A DNA stretch of 5,589 nucleotides from Syntrophomonadaceae bacterium (GCA_012522705.1 JAAYJY010000341.1:1-5589); one strand, 5' to 3'. Shown: positions 1 to 5,589, counted from the stretch's first letter. Notes: generated from the letters alone by a model not told the origin. Translations and numbers: made by a program.

Positions 1-189
1 ACCGAAGTCTGGCTGCCCCGATTTCTTACCGACCACGGTCTGGTCCCGTCCACCAGCGAGGGCCGGCGCATGATCCAGCAGGGGGCAGTGCGGGTCGACG
101 GAGACAAATACGAGCGGGAAGATTTGTGCCTGGCTGATGAAATGGTGATCCAGATCGGCAAACGCAAATTTGCCCGGATCAAGGTCTGA
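1..189 (+). CDS. tyrS: Tyrosyl-tRNA synthetase, C-terminal S4 domain (5' truncated by window edge)
   Basis: The frame is open from the first base and stops at TGA 187-189, leaving the last 62 residues of a protein. They form an S4 RNA-binding domain: LPRFLTDHGLVPSTSEGRRM followed by IQQGAVRVDGDKYERED and a terminal strand ending QIGKRKFARIKV. The S-x-S-E-(G/A)-R-R-x-I-x-Q-G-x-V-x-V-(D/N)-G pattern is typical of the C-terminus of bacterial TyrRS, where the domain binds the anticodon stem and long variable arm of tRNA-Tyr. The enzyme charges tRNA-Tyr with tyrosine in the cytoplasm. The catalytic domain lies outside the window. Other S4 proteins (RluB/RsuA-type pseudouridine synthases, YlmH-like) carry S4 at the N-terminus, so a C-terminal S4 ending the protein favours TyrS. 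No clear intrinsic terminator is visible just after the stop. Confidence 0.9.
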   Translation, partial: TEVWLPRFLTDHGLVPSTSEGRRMIQQGAVRVDGDKYEREDLCLADEMVIQIGKRKFARIKV

Positions 190-238
190 TGTGAAGTTTC
201 GCATGGACCGGCCTGGCCTTGGGATGACCTGCTGAGTG

Positions 239-397
239 TCACTCTGAACGCGTTGATGGCAAAGGCTTGGTCTCCATGGACTTAAGGGTCGGCAAGATCT
301 CATCGACATGTCCTTCGAAGAATATGGCATAACCCCTGACATTGGGGAAGTCGAGGGACAGCATCCTGATGAATGTGAATCCCGCTGCTTCCAGAGC
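239..397 (-). pseudogene. Possible 3' remnant of a gene, convergent with tyrS
   Basis: Reading the minus strand from 397 down to a TGA at 239-241 gives 52 codons with protein-like composition, starting ALEAAGFTFIRML and containing FPNVRGYAIFFEGHVDEILP. The frame is closed immediately upstream by TAG (398-400), just where the sequence turns AT-rich. There is no start codon with a ribosome binding site at the head of the frame; the only early ATG is internal (the M of FIRML). This looks like the surviving C-terminal end of a gene whose 5' part was lost. The YAIFFEGHVDE stretch faintly recalls the ACT domain of prephenate dehydratases (…FF.DFEGH.DD…), but the match is too short to name a family. 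It could equally be a chance open frame. Confidence 0.3.
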
Positions 398-549
398 CTA
401 CTGTGGTGTATTACTTATATATTTTATGTGTTCATCCGTTATCTTCTTGGCCGTACAGTATATTTTTTTATTCTTGGAATTATATAATGCCGTGGCTACC
501 AGCGTTCTCATATGATTTTGCCCTCCTATCGATTCTCTTCCTTAAAAGA

Positions 550-580
550 AGACCCAGTCCCCGAAGGAGACCCCAGTCCC
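550..580. repeat. Short direct repeat, AGACCC(C)AGTCCC(C)
   Basis: AGACCCAGTCCCC at 550-562 is repeated as AGACCCCAGTCCC at 568-580, with five bases between the copies. The copies differ only in the number of C residues. Read on the other strand these are GGGACTGGG(G)TCT units, resembling the G-rich ends of small REP-like or transposon-derived repeats in many Firmicutes genomes. With only two copies, the mobile origin is a guess. Confidence 0.35.
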
Positions 581-815
581 GCAGACTTATCTCCGGCCTC
601 CCCAAACAGTGGTTAATAAACTCCCCAGCGCAGGAAACGGAGCCGATAAAACCTGAATCGCCATTGACTCCCATCCGCAGGTGCGCTGGTATATGAATAC
701 AAATGGTATCCTTTTGCGAGCCTCTATGCAAGTTCTACCATGCACTGGATACCAATATGTCCGCACCAAATGTCAAAGACAGTCGAAAACGGAGTATATT
801 CCTAAAATTTATTGA

Positions 816-845
816 TTGACGCTGTTTGGATTGTTTGTATACAAT
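816..845 (+). promoter_or_regulatory. Likely sigma-70/sigma-A promoter of the fdh operon
   Basis: A -35 box TTGACG (816-821, five of six matches to TTGACA) is followed after 18 bases by TACAAT (840-845, five of six matches to TATAAT). A TATACA alternative at 838-843 gives a 16-base spacing. Transcription would start near 851-853, leaving a leader of roughly 77 bases that contains the hairpin at 858-905. It is the best promoter match in the gap and is correctly oriented for the operon. No start site has been measured. Confidence 0.6.
835..844. promoter_or_regulatory. Perfect palindrome TTGTATACAA over the -10 box (candidate operator)
   Basis: TTGTATACAA is a perfect 10-base palindrome overlapping five bases of the proposed -10 hexamer. 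It fits the loose TnGT…ACnA form of operators bound by GntR/FadR-family regulators, and a protein bound here would block RNA polymerase. The half sites are short and AT-rich, so chance is possible. No regulator gene lies in the window. Confidence 0.35.
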
Positions 846-857
846 GATATCGAAACT

Positions 858-905
858 ATGGCCAGTCTCTTATTATTTCATAATAAGTCGGGGAAGACTG
901 GTCAT
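858..905 (+). promoter_or_regulatory. Strong two-part hairpin in the operon 5' leader
   Basis: ATGGCCAGTCT (858-868) pairs with AGACTGGTCAT (895-905) over 11 positions, including one G-U pair. Nested directly inside, CTTATTAT (869-876) pairs with ATAATAAG (880-887) over eight base pairs around a TTC loop. The only unpaired internal stretch is TCGGGGA (888-894) on the 3' side. That makes 19 pairs within 48 bases, starting only a few bases after the predicted transcript start and ending 8 bases before the Shine-Dalgarno sequence. There is no U-tract, so it is not an intrinsic terminator. A role in mRNA stability, protein binding or translation control is inferred. Confidence 0.6.
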
Positions 906-913
906 TTATCCTG

Positions 914-924
914 AAAGGAGGTGA
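914..924 (+). promoter_or_regulatory. Near-perfect Shine-Dalgarno sequence of the nuoE-like gene
   Basis: AAAGGAGGTGA is complementary to the 3' end of 16S rRNA over almost its full length. It sits four bases before the ATG at 929 (seven bases from the GGAGG core), which fixes the start and predicts strong translation. It lies outside the upstream hairpin and should be accessible. Confidence 0.85.
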
Positions 925-928
925 AAAC

Positions 929-1375
929 ATGGCTACCATCCGAGAGATCATCTCATCATTTCGGGACAAACCAGGTGGAATTATAGAAGCCTACCATGCC
1001 GTCCAGAGAGAATGCAATTTCCTGCCGGAAGAAACCATTCCGATTGCTGCCGAGGTATTTGGCCTATCTGAAGCCCAAGCCTACGGTGTCGCAACGTTTT
1101 ATTCCTATCTTTCCGTTGCCCCCCGCGGCAAATATATTATCAGGATGTGCGAGAGCGCACCCTGTCACATCGCCGGCGCTGACACTCTGATCAAAGCGTT
1201 TGAAGACGCTTTGGGTATCAAAGTCGGACAGACTACCGCAGACGGCAAGTTCAGCCTGGAATTGACCGAATGTGTAGGGCAGTGTCAGGGAACCCCGGTT
1301 ATAACCATCAATAGTGTTCCCTACGTGGACCTGGATCCTGCACAGGTTGAGACGGTGCTAGCCTTGTGCCAGTAA
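929..1375 (+). CDS. nuoE: NuoE/HydC-like [2Fe-2S] subunit of NAD-linked formate dehydrogenase
   Basis: This 148-residue protein is a thioredoxin-fold [2Fe-2S] ferredoxin of the NuoE / HydC / FdsG family. A helical N-terminal part (about 1-60, with the family's YGVATFYSYL stretch at 52-61) precedes the thioredoxin-like domain. The cluster ligands are C74 and C79 (CESAPC) plus C115 and C119 (ECVGQC), the standard Cx4C…Cx3C arrangement. Length is normal for the family. In complex I, NAD-reducing hydrogenases and FDHs this subunit packs against the flavin subunit and carries its [2Fe-2S] next to the FMN. It is first in the operon, 26 bases ahead of the nuoF-like start, and the FDH gene downstream shows that it serves a formate dehydrogenase rather than complex I. 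The symbol nuoE gives the family; fdsG or hydC would be equally fair. Confidence 0.93.
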   Translation: MATIREIISSFRDKPGGIIEAYHAVQRECNFLPEETIPIAAEVFGLSEAQAYGVATFYSYLSVAPRGKYIIRMCESAPCHIAGADTLIKAFEDALGIKVGQTTADGKFSLELTECVGQCQGTPVITINSVPYVDLDPAQVETVLALCQ

Positions 1376-1385
1376 ATATAGAGAG

Positions 1386-1395
1386 AAAGGAGGGG
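1386..1395 (+). promoter_or_regulatory. Shine-Dalgarno sequence that sets the TTG start of the nuoF-like gene
   Basis: AAAGGAGGGG lies just downstream of the nuoE-like stop codon. The in-frame TTG at 1402 begins eight bases after the GGAGG core, ideal spacing. The GTG at 1366 would place this site inside the coding region and has no comparable site of its own. Confidence 0.75.
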
Positions 1396-1401
1396 ATTGG
1401 A

Positions 1402-2628
1402 TTGATAGAAGAGAAACGCATAGTGCTTCGCAATGCAGACAATATAGACCCGGAAGATATAAAAGATTATTTGCAGGCCGGCGGCTATCGGGGACTGGAG
1501 AAGGCCCGCAGCATGAGGACCATCGACCTCATCGAAGAAGTTAAAAAATCCGGGCTCAGAGGCCGTGGCGGAGCAGCATTCAATTGCGGTCTAAAGTGGA
1601 GTTTCGTACCTCCCAACCGGGGCGCGACATTCGTGGTGTGCAACCTGGATGAAGGCGAACCCGGAACTTATAAGGACCGCACCATAGTGCAGAAGGACCC
1701 GCAGACGCTGTTGGAAGGCATGGCGATTTGTGCGCACGCCATCAACTCCAAGCAGGGATATATCTATTGCCGGGGTGAGTATCCCTATGTCGTGGAACTG
1801 CTGAACAGAGCCATCGGACAGGCCAAAGAGGCTGGAGTGTTGGGTGATTTTGACATCGAAGTGCGCATGGGCGCCGGCGCTTATGTGTGCGGTGAGGAGA
1901 CCGCGCTTATAGAATCGCTGGAAGGCCATCGCGGGGAACCCCGCTTCAAACCCCCGTTTCCCGGCGTTGAAGGCCTCTGGGGACAACCCACGGTGGTCAA
2001 CAACGTGGAGACATTCGCCAACCTGCCGGAGATCGTTCTCAATGGCGGCGAGTGGTATGCAGCCATTGGAGCACCCAATTATACTGGGACCAAAGTACTC
2101 ACCTTGACCGGTGACGTCAAGAACCGAATTTTCATCGAAGTCCCGACCACCACCACCCTGAGGGAAGTCGTCTTTGGCTTCGGAGGAGGAATCAAGGACG
2201 ACAAGAAATTTAAAGCCGTCCAGGTGGGGGGAACCTCAGGCGGTTTCATACCTGAACATCTGCTCGACACCCAGATCGATGCTGATTCCATGAGGAGTAT
2301 TGGCGCGACCCTGGGCACCGGAGCAGTTTTTGTCATGGATGAGACCCGCGACATCGTAGATATCGTGACCCGCATAGCCAAGTTTTTTGAACATGAATCA
2401 TGCGGTAAATGCAATCCTTGCCGAGAAGGTACTTATCGTGCTTACGAAATAATGAAGAAGATCAACCAGGGCCAGGCAGTGGCCCAAGACATTGACAACC
2501 TGACGGTCCTGGGCCGGGTAATGGAAAAGGCTTGCTTGTGCGGACTGGGTCAGGCGGCGCCCTCGCCGACGCTGACCACCCTGCAGCATTTTTATCCCGA
2601 ATACCAGGCCCGGCTGCGAGCCCAATAG
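1402..2628 (+). CDS. nuoF: NuoF/HydB-like flavoprotein, NAD(H)-binding subunit of formate dehydrogenase
   Basis: This subunit exchanges electrons with NAD(H) through FMN and passes them to a [4Fe-4S] cluster. With the TTG start the protein has 408 residues. Visible family motifs are GLRGRGGAAF (51-60) and NLDEGEPGTYKD (81-92) of the FMN/NADH site, GAGAYVCGEETALIESLEG (157-175), and the C-terminal cluster site SCGKCNPCREGT with C334, C337 and C340, plus C380 in CGLGQ as the likely fourth ligand. The SLBB-like region lies between. The length resembles complex I NuoF. It lacks both the N-terminal thioredoxin-like extension and the C-terminal 2x[4Fe-4S] domain found in HydB of characterised electron-bifurcating hydrogenases; FdsB-type subunits also carry the N-terminal extension. 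This favours simple NAD(H) coupling, though that is an inference. A GTG at 1366 would add 12 residues and overlap nuoE, but the ribosome binding site supports TTG at 1402. The fdhA start follows 15 bases after the stop. Confidence 0.92.
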   Translation: MIEEKRIVLRNADNIDPEDIKDYLQAGGYRGLEKARSMRTIDLIEEVKKSGLRGRGGAAFNCGLKWSFVPPNRGATFVVCNLDEGEPGTYKDRTIVQKDPQTLLEGMAICAHAINSKQGYIYCRGEYPYVVELLNRAIGQAKEAGVLGDFDIEVRMGAGAYVCGEETALIESLEGHRGEPRFKPPFPGVEGLWGQPTVVNNVETFANLPEIVLNGGEWYAAIGAPNYTGTKVLTLTGDVKNRIFIEVPTTTTLREVVFGFGGGIKDDKKFKAVQVGGTSGGFIPEHLLDTQIDADSMRSIGATLGTGAVFVMDETRDIVDIVTRIAKFFEHESCGKCNPCREGTYRAYEIMKKINQGQAVAQDIDNLTVLGRVMEKACLCGLGQAAPSPTLTTLQHFYPEYQARLRAQ

Positions 2629-2637
2629 AAAGGAGGG
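2629..2637 (+). promoter_or_regulatory. Shine-Dalgarno sequence of fdhA
   Basis: AAAGGAGGG begins immediately after the nuoF-like stop codon and ends six bases before the ATG at 2644. It supports this start and translation from the same mRNA as the two upstream genes. Confidence 0.8.
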
Positions 2638-2643
2638 AAAGAA

Positions 2644-5367
2644 ATGATTACATTGACCATTAACGGCCGGGAAGTACAGACTCCCCGGGGCAGCACCATT
2701 CTGGAGGCTTGTCAGCGGAACGGTATATCAATTCCGACCCTCTGCTATGATCCTGATCTGCGTCTGGCCGGTTCCTGCCGCATGTGCGTAGTGGAGGTCA
2801 AGGGGCGTCCCCTATATGCGGCTTCCTGTGTAACGCCGGCGGAATCGAACATGATCATAGAAACGGATAGCGAAGGCATCGTAGCTGCCCGCAAGGTCAT
2901 ATTGGAGCTTTTGGCGGCCCGGCATCATTTCAATTGCCAGGTATGTGAGAAGAACGCCAACTGCACCTTCCAGGATTATTGCTACCAGTACGGAATAAAA
3001 GAGAGCCGTTATGAATACGGGCATGGTGCGATTTATGAGATAACTGATCCCAACCCCTTCCTGGAGAGGGATTACAACAAATGCATCATGTGCACTCGTT
3101 GCGTCCGGGCTTGTGAAGAAATTACCGTAGCCCGGGCTATCAATGTCAAGAACCGCGGCCACGAGGCCAAGATCTCCACCGCCTTTGACGGCAACCTGGC
3201 CGATTCTCCCTGTGTGTTCTGCGGACAATGCGTAATGGTGTGCCCGACCGGGGCCCTCACCAGTAGAGTCAGTGCAGGGATGGGGCGTTCCTACGAGGTG
3301 GACAAGGTTTTGACCACCTGCACCTATTGCGGAACTGGCTGCACCTTCGAACTGAACGTGAAGGACGATCGCGTAGTGGGGGTAACCTCCGACCGCACCA
3401 TAGTAGGCAGTCCGGTCAACAAGGGCGCTCTGTGTGTCAAAGGCCGGTTTGGCTGGGACTTCATCCATGCCAACGACCGCCTTACCACTCCGCTGATTAA
3501 GGAAAATGGTGAATTCCGTGAAGCCAGCTGGGATGAGGCCCTGGACTTGGTCGCCCAACGCCTGGGAGAGATTAAAACCGAGCACGGACCCGACAGCATG
3601 GCTATGTTTACATCTGCCCGGGTAACCAATGAGGAAAATTACCTGGCCCAGAAATTTACCCGTGCGGTACTGGGAACCAACAATGTGGATCATTGCGCCC
3701 GTCTCTGACACTCCGTTACTGTCGCCGGTCTGGGGGCAGCATTCGGAAGCGGAGCGATGACCAATTCCATAGGCGAATTGGAAAAAGACGCCAAGTGCAT
3801 CTTCGTAATTGGATCCAACACCACCGAAAACCATCCGGTTATCGGTATGAAGATCAAGAAAAACGTTTTGTATAACGGAGCCAAACTAATAGTAGCCGAC
3901 CCACGCCGGATCGACCTGGCCAGCATCGCGGATGTTTACATGCCGCATCTGCCGGGATCAGACGTGGCCCTTTTCAACGCCATGATGAACGTTATCATAA
4001 GTGAAGGTTTGGCCGACGAGAATTTCATCGCCGAGCACACCGAGGGTTACGAAGCCATGGCAGAAGTAGTCAAGAAATATACCCCCGAATACGCGGAGCC
4101 GATCACCGGTGTGCCCGCCGAGAAAATACGGCAGGCGGCCCGCATCTATGCTGAGAGCGATGCCGCGGCTATCTGTTATGCCATGGGAATCACCCAACAT
4201 CGGAACGGCACCGACAATGTGAAATCGGCCTGCAATCTGGCCATGCTGACCGGAAACATCGGGCGTCCCGGTACCGGGGTCGATCCGTTGCGAGGTCAGA
4301 ACAACGTCCAGGGCGCCTGTGACATGGGCGGACTGCCCACCGTGTTCACCGCTTACCAGGCGGTCACCAATGACGCTGCCCGGGAAAAATTCGAGAAAGC
4401 CTGGGGAGTACCCCTGCCCGGACATGCCGGGACAGTCCTCACCGAAGTGATCAACAAGGCTCACCACGGGGATGTCAGAGCCCTGTACGTACTCGGTGAA
4501 AATCCGATGATGAGCGATCCAGACCTGGAACATGTCGAGGAAGCGCTGGAGAAGATTGACTTTGTGGTGGTCCAGGATATATTCATGAGCGAAACCGCCA
4601 GATTTGCAGACGTGGTCCTGCCCGGAGCGTCCTTTGCCGAGAAGGACGGGACCTTCAGCAATACGGAAAGAAGGGTGCAAAGGGTGCGCAAAGCCGTATC
4701 TCCTCCGGGTCAAGCTCGGTCCGATTGGGAGATCATATGCGACCTGGCCACGCGCATGGGCTATCCCATGAGCTATGCCAACAGCGAAGAAATCTTTGAA
4801 GAGCTACGAACTCTGACACCGTCCTATGCCGGTATGACCTACCAGCGCATGGAGGGTGGAGGCCTGCAATGGCCATGCCCGACCGAGGTCCACCCGGGGA
4901 CGCCTTTCCTGCACAAGGATGGCAACTTCTCCCGTGGGTTGGGAGCCTTCACCGCTATCGACCATATCGATCCCGGTGAGATGCCAGATCAAGAGTACCC
5001 CATCCGCTTGAGCACCGGGCGCAGTCTGTACCACTATCATACTGGAACCATGACTCGTCGCGCCTCGGCTTTGAACGAGCATGTGCCGGCTGCCGAATTG
5101 GAGATCAACGCTGGACAGGCGGCCGAGATGGGTATCAAGGACGGAGAGTTGGTCAAGATATCCACCCGGCGGGGCAGCTTGAAAATGAAAGCCAAGGTAA
5201 CCGATAAGATCGCCCGCGGGGTAGCGTTTACAACATTCCACTTTACGGAGACGCCCGCCAATGTATTGACAAGTGCGGAATTCCTCGATCCGGTAGCCAA
5301 GATCCCTGAATACAAGGTATCAGCGGCTCGGATAGATAAACTCAGTGCCGAAGAAATGACTGGTTAG
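2644..5367 (+). CDS. fdhA: Selenocysteine formate dehydrogenase catalytic subunit with NuoG/HydA-like N-terminus
   Basis: FdhA interconverts formate and CO2 at a Mo- or W-bis-pterin centre. Reading the TGA at 3706-3708 as selenocysteine (U355) gives one protein of 907 residues. The N-terminus resembles NuoG/HydA: [2Fe-2S] with C34, C45, C48, C62; a His-Cys [4Fe-4S] site with H94, C98, C101, C107; and two ferredoxin-type clusters, CxxCxxCxxxC at 147-157 and 190-200. The catalytic part starts near 219 with [4Fe-4S] ligands C226, C229, C233, C264 and the conserved lysine K266. The active site reads DHCARL-U-HS, with H356 next to Sec and VAGL shortly after. RGQNNVQGACDMG (550-562) supplies the conserved active-site arginine R550. 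The C-terminal molydopterin-binding domain spans about 786-895. The domain order matches FdsA-type NAD-linked FDHs, but with Sec rather than Cys. It is third in the operon. The protein should be cytoplasmic: no Tat signal is seen. Metal choice (Mo or W) cannot be read from sequence. Confidence 0.95.
3706..3708 (+). other. In-frame UGA read as selenocysteine (Sec355 of FdhA)
   Basis: The same frame runs unbroken for 354 codons before this TGA and 552 after it. The residues on both sides are those around the Sec (or Cys) active site of formate dehydrogenases: DHCARL before, HS and then VAGL after. A SECIS-like hairpin follows directly. A sequencing error or inactivating nonsense mutation is much less likely. 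Decoding requires selA, selB, selC and selD elsewhere in the genome. Confidence 0.94.
3712..3747 (+). promoter_or_regulatory. Bacterial SECIS element within fdhA
   Basis: The upper stem CTGTCGCC (3719-3726) pairs with GGGGGCAG (3732-3739), with one G·G mismatch (3724/3734) and one U-G pair. It closes the five-base loop GGTCT (3727-3731). A lower stem TCCG (3712-3715) / CGGA (3744-3747) extends it across an internal loop. The loop begins 18 bases after the UGA, the same offset and the same GGUCU as I recall for the E. coli fdhF SECIS. SelB would bind the loop to deliver Sec-tRNA. The hairpin also encodes the conserved VAGLGA residues, so selection on protein and on RNA overlap here. Confidence 0.8.
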
Positions 5368-5391
5368 GTACCCTCATTTTATTTATTGATG

Positions 5392-5400
5392 AAAGGTGAT
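5392..5400 (+). promoter_or_regulatory. Shine-Dalgarno sequence of the formate channel gene
   Basis: AAAGGTGAT lies five bases before the ATG at 5406, placing the AGGTG core well for initiation. The 38-base gap after fdhA contains no hairpin or terminator, so the channel gene is probably read from the fdh transcript. Confidence 0.65.
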
Positions 5401-5405
5401 GTATT

Positions 5406-5589
5406 ATGAACTTTATGTCTCCTGCGGAAATAGCCGCAGCAGTGTGTAATGCCGGCAAGGCCAAAGCCGAAATGGCGTTTGGCAAGCTGTTCCTGTTAGG
5501 GATTTTGGCCGGTGTGTATATCGGTTTCGGGGCCAACCTGGCCACCAAGATCGGCTCCATGGAAGCCTCGGGAACATCCGGGGGCCAGT
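5406..5589 (+). CDS. focA: Formate/nitrite transporter (FNT) family channel, N-terminus only (cut by window edge)
   Basis: The first 61 residues are present. A short cytoplasmic, amphipathic start (MNFMSPAEIAAAVCNAGKAK) leads into the first membrane helix, about residues 28-45 (KLFLLGILAGVYIGFGANLA). The PAEI…A…G..KA opening, followed by a helix rich in small residues with G-x-x-A-G-x-(Y/F)-I-(G/A)-F, is characteristic of the FocA/FdhC branch of FNT channels. These form pentamers in the inner membrane and pass formate, with protons at low pH. A complete member would have about 260-290 residues, so most of the gene lies past the window. Its position 38 bases behind fdhA implies that formate is the substrate, imported for oxidation or exported after CO2 reduction. 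Nitrite or hydrosulfide channels of the same family are alternatives that context makes unlikely. Confidence 0.87.
   Translation, partial: MNFMSPAEIAAAVCNAGKAKAEMAFGKLFLLGILAGVYIGFGANLATKIGSMEASGTSGGQ

Larger units (their letters stand above)
190..815. other. Long, mostly non-coding gap between tyrS and the fdh operon
   Basis: No convincing intact gene is visible on either strand. From left to right I see a minus-strand open stretch that reads like a gene relic (239-397), an AT-rich segment (about 400-540) and a C-rich direct repeat (550-580). Two pairs of 8-base inverted repeats follow: CCAGCGCA 625-632 with TGCGCTGG 682-689, and TGGTATCC 704-711 with GGATACCA 747-754. The open frames here (for example + 403-696 and - 480-731) have no ribosome binding site and no recognisable family motif. 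I found no tRNA-like or riboswitch-like fold. The uneven composition and lack of coding suggest decayed or inserted DNA, which is an inference. Confidence 0.6.

Noticed and set aside
403..696. 97-codon + strand frame with a hydrophobic start followed by arginine-rich sequence
   Set aside because: It starts at GTG without a ribosome binding site. Its hydrophobicity comes from AT-rich DNA and its arginines from the C/G-rich repeat, and nothing is recognisable.
480..731. 83-codon minus-strand frame considered as a transposase remnant
   Set aside because: No transposase motif (DDE, HUH or zinc finger) is visible and the translation looks random.
858..905. Hairpin considered as an intrinsic terminator for upstream transcription
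   Set aside because: There is no run of T after the 3' arm. The sequence continues ATTTATCCTG into the Shine-Dalgarno region.
781..928. Rex (NADH-sensing) or ModE operator in the promoter region
   Set aside because: I found no TTGTGAA-N4-TTCACAA-type site and no ModE-like inverted repeat. Only the TTGTATACAA palindrome is present.
929..2628. Start of a complex I (nuo) operon or of an [FeFe]-hydrogenase operon
   Set aside because: The third gene has a Sec/Mo-bisPGD formate dehydrogenase catalytic domain. It has no H-cluster motifs, and no membrane nuo genes follow.
2812..3834. 340-codon open frame on the minus strand, antisense to fdhA
   Set aside because: It is a by-product of codon bias in the well-supported fdhA gene. 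It shows no family motifs and no ribosome binding site.
3757..5367. Separate gene starting at ATG 3757
   Set aside because: It lacks a proper ribosome binding site and would begin in the middle of the FDH catalytic domain. The frame is continuous with the upstream part through the Sec UGA.

Overview
The window is a stretch of bacterial chromosome, on the + strand throughout, that carries the 3' end of a tyrosyl-tRNA synthetase gene, a 739-base gap, and an operon for an NAD-linked, selenocysteine-containing formate dehydrogenase followed by the start of a formate channel gene. Strong AAAGGAGG-type ribosome binding sites, a TTG start, the short HydB/NuoF-like subunit and the Sec-containing FDH fit an anaerobic Firmicute of the Clostridia. 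A syntrophic or acetogenic lineage such as the Syntrophomonadaceae or Peptococcaceae is likely, but this is inferred from gene content and style and not proven.

Layout: 1-189 is the C-terminal S4 RNA-binding domain of TyrS. 190-928 is mostly non-coding. It holds a 52-codon minus-strand open stretch (239-397) that looks like a truncated gene relic, an AT-rich segment, a short direct repeat (550-580) and two pairs of weak inverted repeats. It ends with a likely promoter (TTGACG, 18 bases, TACAAT), a 10-base palindrome over the -10 box, a strong imperfect hairpin (858-905) in the presumed 5' leader, and a near-perfect Shine-Dalgarno sequence. The operon then reads nuoE-like (929-1375), nuoF-like (1402-2628, TTG start), fdhA (2644-5367) and an FNT-family formate channel (5406 to the window end, partial).

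The catalytic gene fdhA is interrupted in a naive translation by an in-frame TGA at 3706-3708. The flanking residues (DHCARL-U-HS...VAGL) match the active site of selenocysteine formate dehydrogenases. A hairpin immediately downstream has a GGTCT loop beginning 18 bases after the UGA, as expected of a bacterial SECIS. The two apparent ORFs are therefore one 907-residue selenoprotein.

The three subunits should form a soluble complex. Formate is oxidised (or CO2 reduced) at the Mo/W-bisPGD-Sec centre of FdhA. Electrons run through the FeS clusters in its NuoG/HydA-like N-terminus, then to the FMN and [4Fe-4S] of the NuoF-like subunit and the [2Fe-2S] of the NuoE-like subunit, where NAD(H) reacts. 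The linked channel would move formate across the membrane, which suits interspecies formate transfer or formate uptake. No wholly new system is evident. The least explained parts are the structured leader with its palindrome, and the decayed upstream gap.
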